Assembly: GCA_032158295.1 (NCBI GenBank)
Contig: CM063263.1
Location: 12,348,974 to 12,412,973 of the forward strand
Direction: 5' to 3'
Origin: Pycnopodia helianthoides
Lineage: Eukaryota; Echinodermata; Asteroidea; Forcipulatida; Asteriidae
Length of the DNA: 64,000 bases
A program made the translations under genes and the position numbers. This document shows, one piece after another, positions 9,676 to 21,092 of the stretch (its first letter is position 1; every line of letters starts with the position of its first letter). The notes beneath the pieces were generated by a model. The model had not been told where the DNA came from and did not search any database. It was given only the letters and a program-made list of their open reading frames with translations.

Positions 9676-12600
9676 CAGTAGACTAAGACTTGTATTTATG
9701 TATAATAATAATATAAATTTTAGATGCTCAATGTGTATGAACATTATTGCTGGAGTCAGTGGGTTGTTTATTTCATTCCTTTAAACATCTCAGCCTGCAA
9801 TGCCACTTATGTACATGTAGCGCACCAAGCTAAAATAATCAAAAGGACCCAATTGCCACAAGTACTTTTTAATATCTACAGTACCGGGGGACTTCAAACA
9901 ACGATTATTTAGCACTTTCATATTCTCATCAAAGCAGACAAGGTAGCACACACTTAAAATGTGCGATAACATGTACAAATTTGCCACATATACTACATAT
10001 TCAAACTCACTGTGCGTGGTTAAGTTCAGCTTCTTTTCAGGACCTGGTTTGCGTCTCCTTTAATCCCACTAAATTTGAAGAGCTGTTTAAGAAAAAAAAA
10101 AGATGTATTAGTAAAATGGCATTCTGATTGCAATATAATTGCAATTATAACTTTTAACTACATGAATCTCTAAAATATAATTAAGTTTCACATAAACCAG
10201 GCATGATATTTGACCCTAAGGGGGAAAAGTAGGGACATTTTATCCGGTAAAAGGGCAAACCCAATGTACATTATGTATGTAAATATGGTGTAGGATTTTA
10301 CAGACATTTCAGACTACTGATACAAATTTTGCCAATTTATCCGAGGGACTAAAAATTGGACATCAGATTCAAGTAGGGAGAATATCATGCCTGATCAACC
10401 CTGCCTTATCAACCCTGCCTGATCAACCCTGCCTGATAAACCAGATTTCTTGAATAACTCTAAGTGCATCCCATTTAAGGGTGCCTATAACTATTCATCA
10501 GTGCTCTGCTTTAAAGTGACTACTAAATCTATCAAAATACAAAAATTACAAAAAAAAGATATGTTCAATTGGATCATAATGAATTTGGGATTTTGAAAAC
10601 AACTTTACATTTGTTCATCAAATAATACATTAATCACAAAATGTGTACAGTAGTTGTGGCTCTTACCTCTAAACTATCTGAAGTGGCCAACTACCAATCG
10701 AATGAGAGCAATCTCCAGAACTCATGACTTTGCTACTGAAACCAGCGAGCAGTAAGCGCATAAGCAGGCGCCAACGAATTCGCAAAATCACACCGCTTGA
10801 ATGATGTGTCTCAGTCCTGCCATTGCAAAGCACGCTCAAAGCTAATCGACATATGCAGCGCCACGCAGCTCACAATCAACTTGTACAGCAGCTCGCACAT
10901 GCACCTCAATGTTACTCGCTTGCAGTGTAACTGTCACATCGCAAAAGCACACAAGCATGACTTCCTATTCCGTCTTATTCTTGCCATTCTCTTACAGATA
11001 CTTCTTAGTTTTTTATGCAGATAACGGCTAATCTGGAACATCCGCATCGCTTTTACCATTTCTCAATTTCTTTATCCATGTACAAGTCTTTTTTTCTTTT
11101 CTTTTTAACTTTTTAAAGAAAATTTGGTTTTCTTTCCATTTTTAAAGCCAATGATTTTCCGCAAATGCGGGAAAAAACAGAATTCGCAGATCTGCCTCTT
11201 GAAATGAAGAGGGAAGACAAAAAACATTGGATCTTGTGGTTATTAAACCCAAAGCCACTGAAGGTTTAACAACCAGCCAGAAATGCCCCCCCCCCCAAAT
11301 TTAGAAAGAAAGAAAAAAAATACAATTAAAAAATTATTTAACAAAAATTATCCAATAAGTTTTCTTATTTATTGCTGAGCAATCACAAATCAGCGTAAAA
11401 GTTACAAGATTGCTTACGTATGAAACGAATTAACAGACGCTGCATGCGCCATTGTTTTTGGTCCGCATGTTAGGCTAAAATCATCACATTCATGACATGC
11501 TCTCGCAGTTGTTTTGTGGCTTTGTTTCCACTTTTTATCCACAACCATTCCTGAAACAGCTTATCTCCTCTAAAGAATCTTGTGTTATGCATATTCACTC
11601 ATTAACGGAATCTGCACTATTCTGAATTGAAAATCATTGGCCCTAGATTTAATTTTGGCACAGTTAATTACACTCGCGAGAAAGAAGAATCTTCTTAATT
11701 CTGGGCAAATATTATAACTCATCAGCAAAAAAGAGTGTCGAACAAGATTTACTGACAGCATGCAACGGGTTTTACAAATTATGCCGCACTGCACGGCACT
11801 GCTTGCAACTGCAACTGCAAATATCTTAGTGTGTCACTTGCGCTTTCCCCGAGTCTATACCTCGGACACACAGCTGCGATTACGCCGCTAGCAATTTGTT
11901 TCTCGCTGTAATCATGGTTTCATGAACACTGGGACAGCATGTGGTTACTTACATGTACACATTTCAGTACAACAGGAATATAATATGTTCATTAACTACA
12001 AAACAACCACCTTCTTTTGAACAGATAATGTGTCACTGAATTTGACTGATCGTAGATAAAGGCTTTCAAAATTGTCTGTTTCCTGTTGTACTGTTCACTT
12101 ATCCATGGCATTCATACAATATGATAAAGATTTAATGCAGCATTAACAGTAACTTTCAGTTTCAACCACATTCTACTGTAAAGATCTGTTGCTTTGCTGC
12201 ACACTGCACACCTTGATGCGCTGTTTCAGGGGGTTAAAATTACTGTATTTATTGTGCTTTGTCTCCCCGCAGAGTGTACATTTATTTGAAATGGCACGTG
12301 CGGTTGAAACCATTAAGCAGTGCTCAGGCATACATGTACAGGCTCATTTTGTGGCTGGACTCCCCCACCCACTTCCCCCCCCCCCCCGCCCCCCAAAAAA
12401 ATAAAACAAAAAACAATACATGTACAGACATGTATGATGGAGTTACAGATGCAAGTTCAGACTACGTACAAAAAAATGTGCTTGCACAGGTCTGGAATTT
12501 GATCTTTGAGAGGGCAAGGCCATTTTCAATTGCCAAAAGCACTTCAATTTGAAAATCTCAACAGTCTATAGGAAACTTCTGAAGGGGCACCAAGGCCAAG

Positions 12601-14569
12601 AAAACAGAGACCATAACAGCCGTGTAATTCCAGGCCTGCTTGCCACCACGTAAACTGCCAACAGATATATTTCTTGCATTTGCGCACTTCTACTAATAAT
12701 AATTTATACTTTCTCGTTTGATTAAACTAGCCACATCCATACCATAGCTCACAGACACTACAAATACTTATTATGAAGCACACGCAGTCTTAACAATAAC
12801 AGGCAGGAACAAGGCGAGGCATAAACAAACAATAAAAAAGTGCATTTTATGATTTAGAATAACATTGCACATTTAAGTTCAATGTTGAAATTTCTAAAAC
12901 GCTTAAATTCTTTAGAAATTGTTAACCTTTAAAAAAGAAATTATTTTCAGAAAAACTTCAATATAAAAAAAATATCCAACTAGTTAAACGGGATGGGTGG
13001 TAATGAAAACCTAAAATAAATAAAAAATCACATATCATGTTTTTATGACCTAATCCAACTTTTGCTGGAATAAAAATACTAATTTAATTGGGTAACTAAC
13101 TTTTCTGCAGAGATTTATTTCAAAAAAAATGTTAAACAGGAAATAGAGTTTGTTTACTTCACTTTCTCCATGTTGAATAAGTCGTTTAGCTGTTTTTTAG
13201 GCTTAACTCTCAGTCATGTCAGTGTTAAAGTTATCTGCACACTTTTGTTAGGCCTGCCCTTCTTGGCCTAAAGTTAGACACCTTTTAAAAAGGTTTTTTT
13301 GCATTGATTTCAGGGTTTGTTTTTTTATCTTTCATTTTTATTCGTTTTTTAATTTTTTTTATATGCTGTGCTGGCTTTTTTTGTTATGGATTTTTCGTTC
13401 CCTATAATTATCTGTAAATGGAAGTTAACGGACAATTCAATACGACGGTGTAGTGCTGCCGCTGACAATAGCGCTAACCCCAAGCTCTCCACATGAACTG
13501 GTCTGCGGGCGAGTTGACTTTTAAACCGCCTTTGTACTGCTGCATGCCACATACGCCAGCAATGCGTCGACCGTGTGGTACATTTGTTGAGGTGACATTT
13601 TTATTTCAAGAAAGAGAGAGCATATTCCGAACAAGAATTTCAAAGGAGTGTTTACGTTTCTCAGTTTAGTTCCATTCCAGTTTGTGCTATAATCTTCTAA
13701 GCATATACTAATAATTTAAATACAAACCTTTCTCTGCTATTTGAGGACAAACTTCACCGTTACAGTCTTTTTCTTGCTCAGAAATTGACGACGCCAACCC
13801 ACGCCGTTGAGAAATATGGCGTCGAATACCTAATAATACCGATAATGGTACCCAGACTGCTTGCCGCGTAAATGCTGATAATACAGCATCGGGGCCAGAC
13901 TATATCCCATTCTAGTTGCACACCCGGGGGAGCACACTCCCGTATGAAAACGTGACACGAATCATAACTTGAACTGCCTTTGTAGAGGGACTGTCTCCAC
14001 AGTACACAAACATAGAACTCTAGGCCTATAATAGTAAACAACAATTTTGTCCACCTCCGTTTCCGGTTACTTGTGCGGTCATGTTGTCATTTAGTTTTAA
14101 CCTATCATAATGGTCGCACAAATTCGGGCGTGATTTGTAAATGGTGGTTTTAAAAGTAGCCGAAGCATCCTCGTACCAAGTTTCTATTGTATTTCCACGT
14201 TGTAGGCCTAATCATTATTTGTATTATGTAAAAAATGAAGTTATATTTATAATAAAATGCCACGGTTATTTTAATATTCAAGAATAATTGAATAAAATAT
14301 TATTTAATAAGAAGATTTGATATCATAGACAAATTATAGTATTTGAGTTATTTTCTCGTTTTCGTTACGCGCGAGACTATAGCAGTTGTTTCCGACCAAC
14401 CTGTTGTCTGCCTACTCCAACAAACTACGGAGTGGGAAGGAGGTTCTCGATCCTTGCTCAAAAGCAAAATAATAACAATTTAACAATAACATAAACTAAT
14501 GAATTATTAAAAATATTAATTTTAAATACATTTGCAGATTTGTCTCCCTTTCAAATTAAAATTTACAGG
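9676..14569. other. Long intergenic region, no gene recognised
   Basis: About 4.9 kb between the CCCH cluster and the SNTX-like array. It contains ACATGTAC copies near 9969, 11951, 12331 and 12417, homopolymer C runs (about 11286 and 12379), and a small tandem repeat at 10388-10443. A minus-strand donor near 10665 may belong to a 5' exon of the four-finger CCCH gene. Short open frames on both strands lack domains, conserved copies or supporting splice sites. Confidence 0.4.
10388..10443. repeat. 14-bp tandem repeat, about four copies
   Basis: Nearly perfect copies of CCTGATCAACCCTG; the second has CTTATC and the fourth is partial. Confidence 0.85.
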
Positions 14570-14677
14570 AAAATTATATTTTTACATGGTTTGTGTTCTT
14601 TTAAGCTGAAAGTTTGTTTTAATACATACATGGTGTTAAATTGAGCGCCACCGTCAAAGTCATTAGTATAAGAACAA

Positions 14678-14806
14678 ATACTATTTGTTTTTTTTACCCT
14701 AACACCGATGTTTGTAACTGAGCACTATACTCAGTACTTTCTCGAGTACTGAGTATACAGTGCTTTAAATACATCGGTGTTGGGGTATAACCAAATAGTA
14801 TTCTTT
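14678..14806. repeat. Hairpin repeat at the head of unit 1
   Basis: An inverted repeat with arms of about 40 nt centred on CTCGAG. The arms carry ACACCGATGT / ACATCGGTGT and TACTCAGTACT / AGTACTGAGTA. The equivalent sits at about 24090-24225 in unit 2, and a fragment with AGTACTGAGTATACAGTGCT lies near 37525, so this is a dispersed fold-back family. Confidence 0.7.
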
Positions 14807-15049
14807 ATCCCCGATGCAAATTTATCTTTTATGAGAACAATGTAAACGCACACTACGACATCTAAAAATAGTGGACTATTGTTCTAATTTTGAGTCAACG
14901 AGCTGGCAAAAAATATTAGTCTTACGACTGAATTATACGTACGTGCATAGGGGCATACTGTAATTTGAATGACGTCCTAACCACCAGGATTGTTGTATCT
15001 GAAGACCTGGGAAGGTGCACACAATACGCAAAGAAAAGAGTTAGATTTC

Positions 15050-15058
15050 TATAAAAAG
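15050..15058 (+). promoter_or_regulatory. Possible TATA box, SNTX-like unit 1
   Basis: TATAAAAAG, conserved with its surroundings at the same place in unit 2 (24470-24478). It is about 1 kb upstream of the MAAAED exon, and a CCAATCAGA box follows about 100 bp downstream. Assignment to the SNTX-like gene is inferred from position only. Confidence 0.3.
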
Positions 15059-15659
15059 TCCAGGGGGCCGGTCGCTGATGGTAGCCGGTTTTTATGACAA
15101 GTTTATTTGTTCATTTTACACTCCTGCTGCGTGACCGGGCTTTCGACCAATCAGAACGCAGACAAAAATCCAAGGTATGATAATAATGGTGTAAAATTAG
15201 TAGGCCAATCTGTACCTATACCATCTTTGAATAACAAAAAAATATTATGTGTAGTGTTACCAAAGGAGTTAAATAAAGCAGCCTACAAAAAGAAGCTTGA
15301 CAGAAATGTAAACACGACCAAATTTGGCGTAGAGCCATTCATTTATGTAAACTTTACAAAACTTCCACCAATCCGAGTCAGCGTTAGGCTACATTTTCGT
15401 CGCTTGGTGATAGAATCGAATAAAACCATACGTTACCCCCAAACGAACCAAGTCACAAGATCAGTGTTCAGAGAGTGCCCGACACTTGCAGTTCTAAACT
15501 ACTTTCTGACTGCTCAGAAAAGTATGTTACAACGGTGAAGTTAATTTGTAAAATAAATAGGGCTATAGCTGGTACGTGTTTTTCTGAAAAGTGCACACTT
15601 TTATTTTGTCCTTTGCTGAAAATGACAGATGATATTACTTAGAGCTAATTGTTGTCTCC

Positions 15660-16330
15660 TGTGGTCAAAAACATCTTCTTAAGCGAATGTTGATAGTTTT
15701 TCTCATTTTTAAAGTGTTCTGGTTTTATTCCATTTCAGGTTGAATCTGGTTGTTCATATAGGCGATAACGTGTGTTTCGTTATACGGACGCAAACCAGTT
15801 TTTCTCGACAAGCTCACCTTGCCAAACGTAAGTACTTTCCAATGTTTATTCATTAAAAAGGAAAATAATAACTTACATTTTAAAGTGGGTAACAAATTTA
15901 AACAAAACACTCCTGGGTCAGAATTGACCTGGATCTGGGTTCCTTGGGCCTGACCTACTATTGGGTCATTATGAAAAGAGAGCGGTCATTGTTGATAGTT
16001 TGCTCAGCTTCGAAGTGTTCCGTTTTTTAATTCCATGTCAGGTTGAGTCGGGTGATTCGTTGATTGGAGATCATAACGTGTGTTACGGAGACAACCATGG
16101 CGGCAGCCGAGGACATGGCGGCAGCCGAGGACATGGCGGCAGCCGAGGACATGGCGGCAGCCGAGGACATGGCGGCAGCCGAGGACAGGGCCCCTGCCCC
16201 ACCAGTAAGTACTTTTCAAGGACTATTCTATCTTTAGGAGTGTCATTTAAAAAATGAAAATTATAACTTACAATGTTATAAGTGACTAACAAATTTAAAC
16301 AAAACACTCTGAAATCTCCTGGGTCAGAAT
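15660..16330 (+). repeat. Tandemly duplicated first-exon region
   Basis: Two copies of a roughly 300-bp module (about 15660-15960 and 15985-16330) share, in order, a polypyrimidine/CAG acceptor-like site followed by GTTGA, a short exon-like stretch with GATAACGTGTGTT or CATAACGTGTGTT, a donor GTAAGTACTTT, and AACAAATTTAAACAAAACACT(C). Only the second copy has an ATG and the 18-bp minisatellite. The first could be an alternative untranslated first exon. The same pair occurs in unit 2. Confidence 0.6.
16097..16204 (+). CDS. SNTX-like gene 1, first exon (MAAAED repeats)
   Basis: An ATG in good context (ACAACCATGG) opens 36 codons: five tandem copies of an 18-bp unit coding for MAAAED, then RAPAPP, ending at a consensus donor CCA|GTAAGTAC in phase 0. 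The main SNTX-like exon about 3 kb downstream has a phase-0 acceptor at 19198-19199, and its frame is open back to that acceptor. In gene 1 the main exon has GTG where gene 2 has ATG, so an upstream start is needed. Translation from this exon would add an acidic, Ala-rich, probably disordered N-terminal tail. Unit 2 has seven copies. Joining of the exons is inferred, not shown by transcript data. Confidence 0.6.
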
Positions 16331-16506
16331 TGGGTCGGTATGACCCGGAGTCTATGTCAAAATGACCCCGATGGGCCAAACTGACGCAGAATCCAGGTAC
16401 AAAAATAATAATAAACCATTCCCCCAGTTTTCCGGGACAGCGTGACCCAGAAATGGGTCAGGCCCCATGTGACCCGGCCGGGATCCCAGTCAATTCTGAC
16501 CCGAAC
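16318..16506. repeat. Fold-back element rich in GGGTCA/TGACCC
   Basis: Inverted ends GGGTCAGAATTGG (left) and TCAATTCTGACCC (right), with many internal GGGTCA or TGACCC words. The unit 2 copy (about 25738-26430) is split by two further fold-back insertions. Related sequence lies near 23885-23960 and 57515-57570. Confidence 0.6.
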
Positions 16507-18169
16507 GTTTTTAGAGTTGACTCCATGGTACGAAGTGGTCAAGGTACGGAGTGACCTGACACCAGGCCTACTCGTCATACATAATTCTACAATATAGTCA
16601 CAAAAAGGGCTTTTCATGGAATTTCTTTACCACCGAAACTTCACCATACATGACCAAACCGGTTGCCTATCTATAATAATAGCAGTAATAGTAGACCTAT
16701 ACATTCATTTTCTGAGCCTTCCATCATACACAGTGAAAATAGTGCTCTTCGCTACTGGGCCAAATTTCAAAGATAGCTCAAATTGCGGCATTAAGGTCAC
16801 CAGCCAAAATACCGTTCTAGCTTATAACAGTTAATTTTTTGCTCAGCAGAAAGTTGTTAGTGCTTAGCAAAATGTACTGTTTGAGCACCTCTATGAAATA
16901 GGGCCAAGCATCGGAAGTATGCAGTATAACCGGATCCCAACCAAAACAATCGGTGGACATTTTCAGTCATTTTATTTGTTACTCTTCATTCGGACCTAGC
17001 CCCATAACATTAAGTTTACACTCAAAAGTCATCAGACGCTTGGGGGCGTGTCGCGGCCCGGTCGTTGTTTAAAACAATCAAACGAGGCACCTGTTTGGGA
17101 CAAAACGTAACTGCGGTCCGTTGTCAGCACATGCTGACAAGTTTTTTCCGTAGGTTAAAAAAGTTTGTTTTGCATGTTTTCAACAATTTCTTTATGTGTT
17201 GTTTAAAATGTCATTGCCATATTAAAGTTAAGCTTATTTCTTTGCTTAATTAATCAAACCACTGTCCCATGTTGATTGACACCCCCTCTAGTTTTGATCG
17301 TATTGCCTAATTAGCTGACCAGTGTGTGCAATGTGGTGAAGGCAATGGAAATATTAAAATATGTCAACATGTGCTGTCAACGTGCCTCGTCTGAGGTTTT
17401 AAGGTCATGACACGCGCAGTCTATTTTCTAGTCACTTTCGGTGGCGGTACGTTACTTTTATTTTCATGAATTTATAGTGTTTTTCTCTACGAAAGAGGAT
17501 GCGACAACATTTCCCATGCTCGAAAAGCTCATCATAGGTAGAGCAGACCTAAAGAACTAATAAAATAGACCGACCGACCCATTCAACAAGTTTCACTGGA
17601 GCAACACAACCACTTTTAAGACCTTACTTGCGCTGGTGGATTTCATTTCTTTAAAAATAATTATTAATACCTACCTTCCGTTCATTTCATTGAACACATG
17701 CAGTTCTTTCATGTTCAAATGGCTTCGAATATTTAGCGTTATGTTTATGATATTACGTTGCTTGGTAACAGATAAACATTACCCACAACAAACCAACAGT
17801 CTTTGAATAGCCCACAAAAAATATGTTCAGCGTTTTAACAAAAAGTAAAGTCTTACAGTCACTCAATGATTGATTACAAAAGGCGGTATACTTTTGAAAT
17901 TGTGTGCAAGGTCATTGGTTCGAGCATGTTTTCTTTCTCCATGGTTTGAGTAAAGCAACTTCAGTCACTCTCTTCAGGAACTTGGCACTCCGCCATTTAT
18001 TTTGTTGTCGAATTCATAGAGGGTTCCTCCAGTAAGGCTCAGCGTGTACGTTTCTGTGTGTTGCCGACTCTGCTCAGTATTGTTGATTGGTAGACTGGTA
18101 CGCTGCAGGACCGGTCTATTAGTCAAAGAGATGGTCACTGCTACTGGTCCCCTGTCCAACTGGTCCCCT

Positions 18170-18295
18170 ATCTGCAAGACAGCAATGGGATCGAGGTCAA
18201 AGGTGCGTTTGTCGAGATTCCTCCAAACGCTCGAAGCCGGCCTCTGGCGTAAAACACGAGCCTGGAAGTGTGACGTCAGATGTTCGGGCTAGTTG
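18170..18295 (+). repeat. Dispersed repeat present only in unit 1
   Basis: Sequence containing GAGGTCAAAGGT and AAGTGTGACGTCAGATGT, absent from the matching place in unit 2 (about 28410). An inverted relative lies at 34988-35225. Confidence 0.55.
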
Positions 18296-19199
18296 ATAGG
18301 CAACGCTAGTTTATGTGTTTGTCACCGGCAGAGGGCGTAATTTTGTATTACGTTACACAAGCACATGGCTAAGAGTTTTCCATATCGCCATGGTGCTTTG
18401 TATTGTGACATAACACTTTGTATAGCAGTTACTGATACACATTGAAGATCAATATAGCTCTTTGTGAAATCGACCCCAGGACTGCTAACTATCCGCCATG
18501 TGCATTCAACTCGTTCCCGAGATCTCGTTTTTTGATAACCTATAAAGTGTTTTTGTGTTCTTTTTCTTTCATCTTAAGTGGATTTTTTTAAGGCAAAAGC
18601 TTCCATACTGGGCATTATTTTCCCCCTTTTTATTTATTTCTTTTTTTCTTTGGTAAAACGGTCACGTGATCAAAACGAAAAAGGACGTAACTCCAAAACC
18701 ATTCGGTAGATTTCAAACAAACTTAGTCAATTTGAACCTGGAAAACTACCCTATCTATAGGGGTAGTCATAACATTTTGGCCAATGTTCATCTGGTGGTC
18801 AGTAATGGTCATTTAAATAATATTAATAAGAAACGCTACTTCTCCCACGTTGGCCCTATCGTCCTTTCTTTTTTTGGTCAAACGGTCGCGTGATCAAAAT
18901 GCAAAGGCCAAAACTCCTAAACTGTTCGGCCGATTTTTAAACATACTTTATTAAAAATTAAACCTTGGCACGAGCACTTTATTCCTGAATAGGGTCATTC
19001 GGAAATGGGAACCATGATGAAAATAAAAAGGGACGGCCTTAGTAAATAAATTAATATAGGCTCTATGTATATAAATGCTAAGTCAGACTTTTGTTCCAAT
19101 TAATATGTACCTTATGCTACTAGGCCTGACTAATTGAACTGTTGGTTCAATCAGAAATATGGTTTTTAAAATACATTTTGAATGATTTATTTTCAATAG

Positions 19200-20834
19200 G
19201 ATCTCCCAAACCGCAGTACGGCGACGTCTCAGCTTGAAATTTCAGTGTCTACACTTGGACGGAACATGGAAGTCGGCATGCTGTATGATTGCTGCACTGA
19301 CAGTCCAATAATGGGGGAGTTAGCTTGGAGCAGAGAGGATCTGAAAAAAAGATACACCTTAAATGATCCCTCCACAAGCTTAGTGTTTATTACGGAGGAC
19401 GAATCAGAGGATGTTAAAATGGAGAGATATTTTCAAATCAGTGCATCCCTCCAGGCTAGTATTTTATCAGGGCTTGTTACTTTGGGCGGTGCGGCTAAGT
19501 ATCTAAAGGACAACACACAGACGTCAAATATGCATAAGCGTGTTATGACGTTGCACTACGAGATGACCACAAAACAAGTTAAAATTCCAACTAAGGATTT
19601 CAGGAAGTTACCCGAAGTGCGCCACAAAAATGCGACTCACATCGTAACGAGTGTAACTTATGGTGCCAATGCTTTCCTTGTGTTTTATGATGCATCTGCA
19701 ATCACGAAGAACAGCCATAAAAAAGATCTTAGTTTGAAGGCTAACTTGGAAATTGCATTCACAAATCAAATTGAAAACAAAAACGAGTTGTCTTACAAAA
19801 AGACCGAAGATGAGAGTGCCGAGTCAGCAGAAAAGCTTGTCAGCTGTACACTGTATGGAGATTGTACTCCAAAACAAAACCCAACAAATTATCAGCAGGC
19901 CTTAAAGTTCTGTCGCGAGCTGCCTAAACTATGTGAGACACAAGTAGTTCCAGTCCGGATCACTCTCACTCCCCTATCTGTTTTCGGCAAAACCAAACAC
20001 AAGATCGTCGAAATTGATCATAACGCGTTATCAATTTTTGTTAACAACATGAATGCGCTTGAACGGATGAGCGAAAGCTGTCGAACCCTTATGCAGCATA
20101 TGGCATGTGTACATTTCCCGAGTTACAGAACTCTCATTCATAAATACGTTCGGCAGATCGACTTGTATATAAACAAATTCAAACGTGACGTGGCACGACT
20201 GCTTCCTAAAATCAGACGTGGCGTAAATCCATCTAAACTGCAAAAAGCCGTTACGCGTGTTAGGAAATCCCCGTTTATGCCAAGGTGGTTTAATTGTTGG
20301 ATTAACGGCAGAACGAAAGAGTTACGAGATTTGGAAGGTTTACTTGAACACCTACCTGGAATACAGGTAATTGAAACACCAGAGGATTTTAAGTATGTGG
20401 TAACTGACCCTAAAAACGAGAAAGTAGTATGCTTTGCACTGCCCCCTATCCTTCATCATGCAGCAAAGTACCTCACGGTCCTCAAGCAGTACACGAATTC
20501 GGAAGACCCTGGCAAAAACAACGTGCCACACCATTTTTGTCATTTTGAATTGCATTATGAAAGAAACGCTTTCGGATTTTATCAGGAAAGCAGCGTAAAA
20601 CAAAATGACAAAACAACTTTTGTCGTGACAAGCTTCATCCACAATAGTGAAATCGAGATTAAAAAGACAGGGTCTATCTTAGTATTTACGGGTGGAGAAT
20701 GGGACAGACGACATTTCGAACCACCAGGGACACCGGTGCTTTTAAAAAAGAGCCTGGTAAAGGAGGGGCCTGCACATTCTTTCTGTCATGGACACACCGT
20801 TATAGAAAATACAGAGGACAAAAATACAAAGTAG
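19200..20834 (+). CDS. SNTX-like protein gene 1, main exon
   Basis: A 545-codon exon, open from the acceptor TTTTCAATAG (ending 19199). It begins with the family's N-terminal hallmark GRN(M)EVGMLYDC, followed by the MACPF/CDC-like N-terminal region, a helical region (about residues 270-380 of the exon) and a thioredoxin-like region around KVVCFALPP. Stonustoxin-type proteins in fish are pore-forming toxin subunits with a C-terminal SPRY domain; no SPRY is seen here. After FEPPG (about 20730) the frame shifts: an FN3-like segment continues in the -1 frame to a CTVM end at 21046, while this frame stops at 20834 after unrelated residues. So either a one-base deletion or assembly error truncates the FN3 domain, or an unrecognised intron exists. 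GTG at 19245 replaces the ATG of gene 2, consistent with a start in the upstream MAAAED exon. Cytolytic activity cannot be claimed. Confidence 0.85.
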   Translation, partial: DLPNRSTATSQLEISVSTLGRNMEVGMLYDCCTDSPIMGELAWSREDLKKRYTLNDPSTSLVFITEDESEDVKMERYFQISASLQASILSGLVTLGGAAKYLKDNTQTSNMHKRVMTLHYEMTTKQVKIPTKDFRKLPEVRHKNATHIVTSVTYGANAFLVFYDASAITKNSHKKDLSLKANLEIAFTNQIENKNELSYKKTEDESAESAEKLVSCTLYGDCTPKQNPTNYQQALKFCRELPKLCETQVVPVRITLTPLSVFGKTKHKIVEIDHNALSIFVNNMNALERMSESCRTLMQHMACVHFPSYRTLIHKYVRQIDLYINKFKRDVARLLPKIRRGVNPSKLQKAVTRVRKSPFMPRWFNCWINGRTKELRDLEGLLEHLPGIQVIETPEDFKYVVTDPKNEKVVCFALPPILHHAAKYLTVLKQYTNSEDPGKNNVPHHFCHFELHYERNAFGFYQESSVKQNDKTTFVVTSFIHNSEIEIKKTGSILVFTGGEWDRRHFEPPGTPVLLKKSLVKEGPAHSFCHGHTVIENTEDKNTK

Positions 20835-21046
20835 CATACAGAAAGAAATCTTCCAATAAAGGTAAAAACAAAGGGGATTACATTGAAGTTTTCACTGAAG
20901 AGAAACAATGTACCATTGAAGGTTTATCGAAAAATGCAACTTACGAGTTTCAAGTATTTGCAGATTATTCAGCTTGGACCAGCATGGGAAGTGAAAAAGT
21001 AACGTATTCAACTCCAGTGGAAAGCAAAGCATGCACCGTAATGTAG
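20735..21046 (+). pseudogene. Out-of-frame FN3 domain and CaaX end of SNTX-like gene 1
   Basis: The -1 frame is open from 20699 to 21046. From about 20735 it encodes an FN3-like fold (LSW, then YKVAYRKK, then TYEFQVFA), ending in CTVM followed by TAG at 21044. The third SNTX-like locus has a homologous FN3 directly in frame after FEPPG, which shows this segment belongs to the gene. CTVM fits a CaaX prenylation box. Confidence 0.7.
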
Positions 21047-21086
21047 AAACGTGACATTCAATGTTGACATTGTAAAGCCAGTGGAA

Positions 21087-21092
21087 AATAAA
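21087..21092 (+). promoter_or_regulatory. Poly(A) signal, SNTX-like gene 1
   Basis: AATAAA about 40 bp after the CTVM stop. Gene 2 has the same signal at the same distance (31026-31031). Confidence 0.7.

Noticed and set aside
15107..15538. 143-codon plus-strand open frame upstream of SNTX-like gene 1
   Set aside because: The same region in unit 2 (about 24530-24955) is broken by indels and keeps only a short piece, as expected for non-coding DNA.
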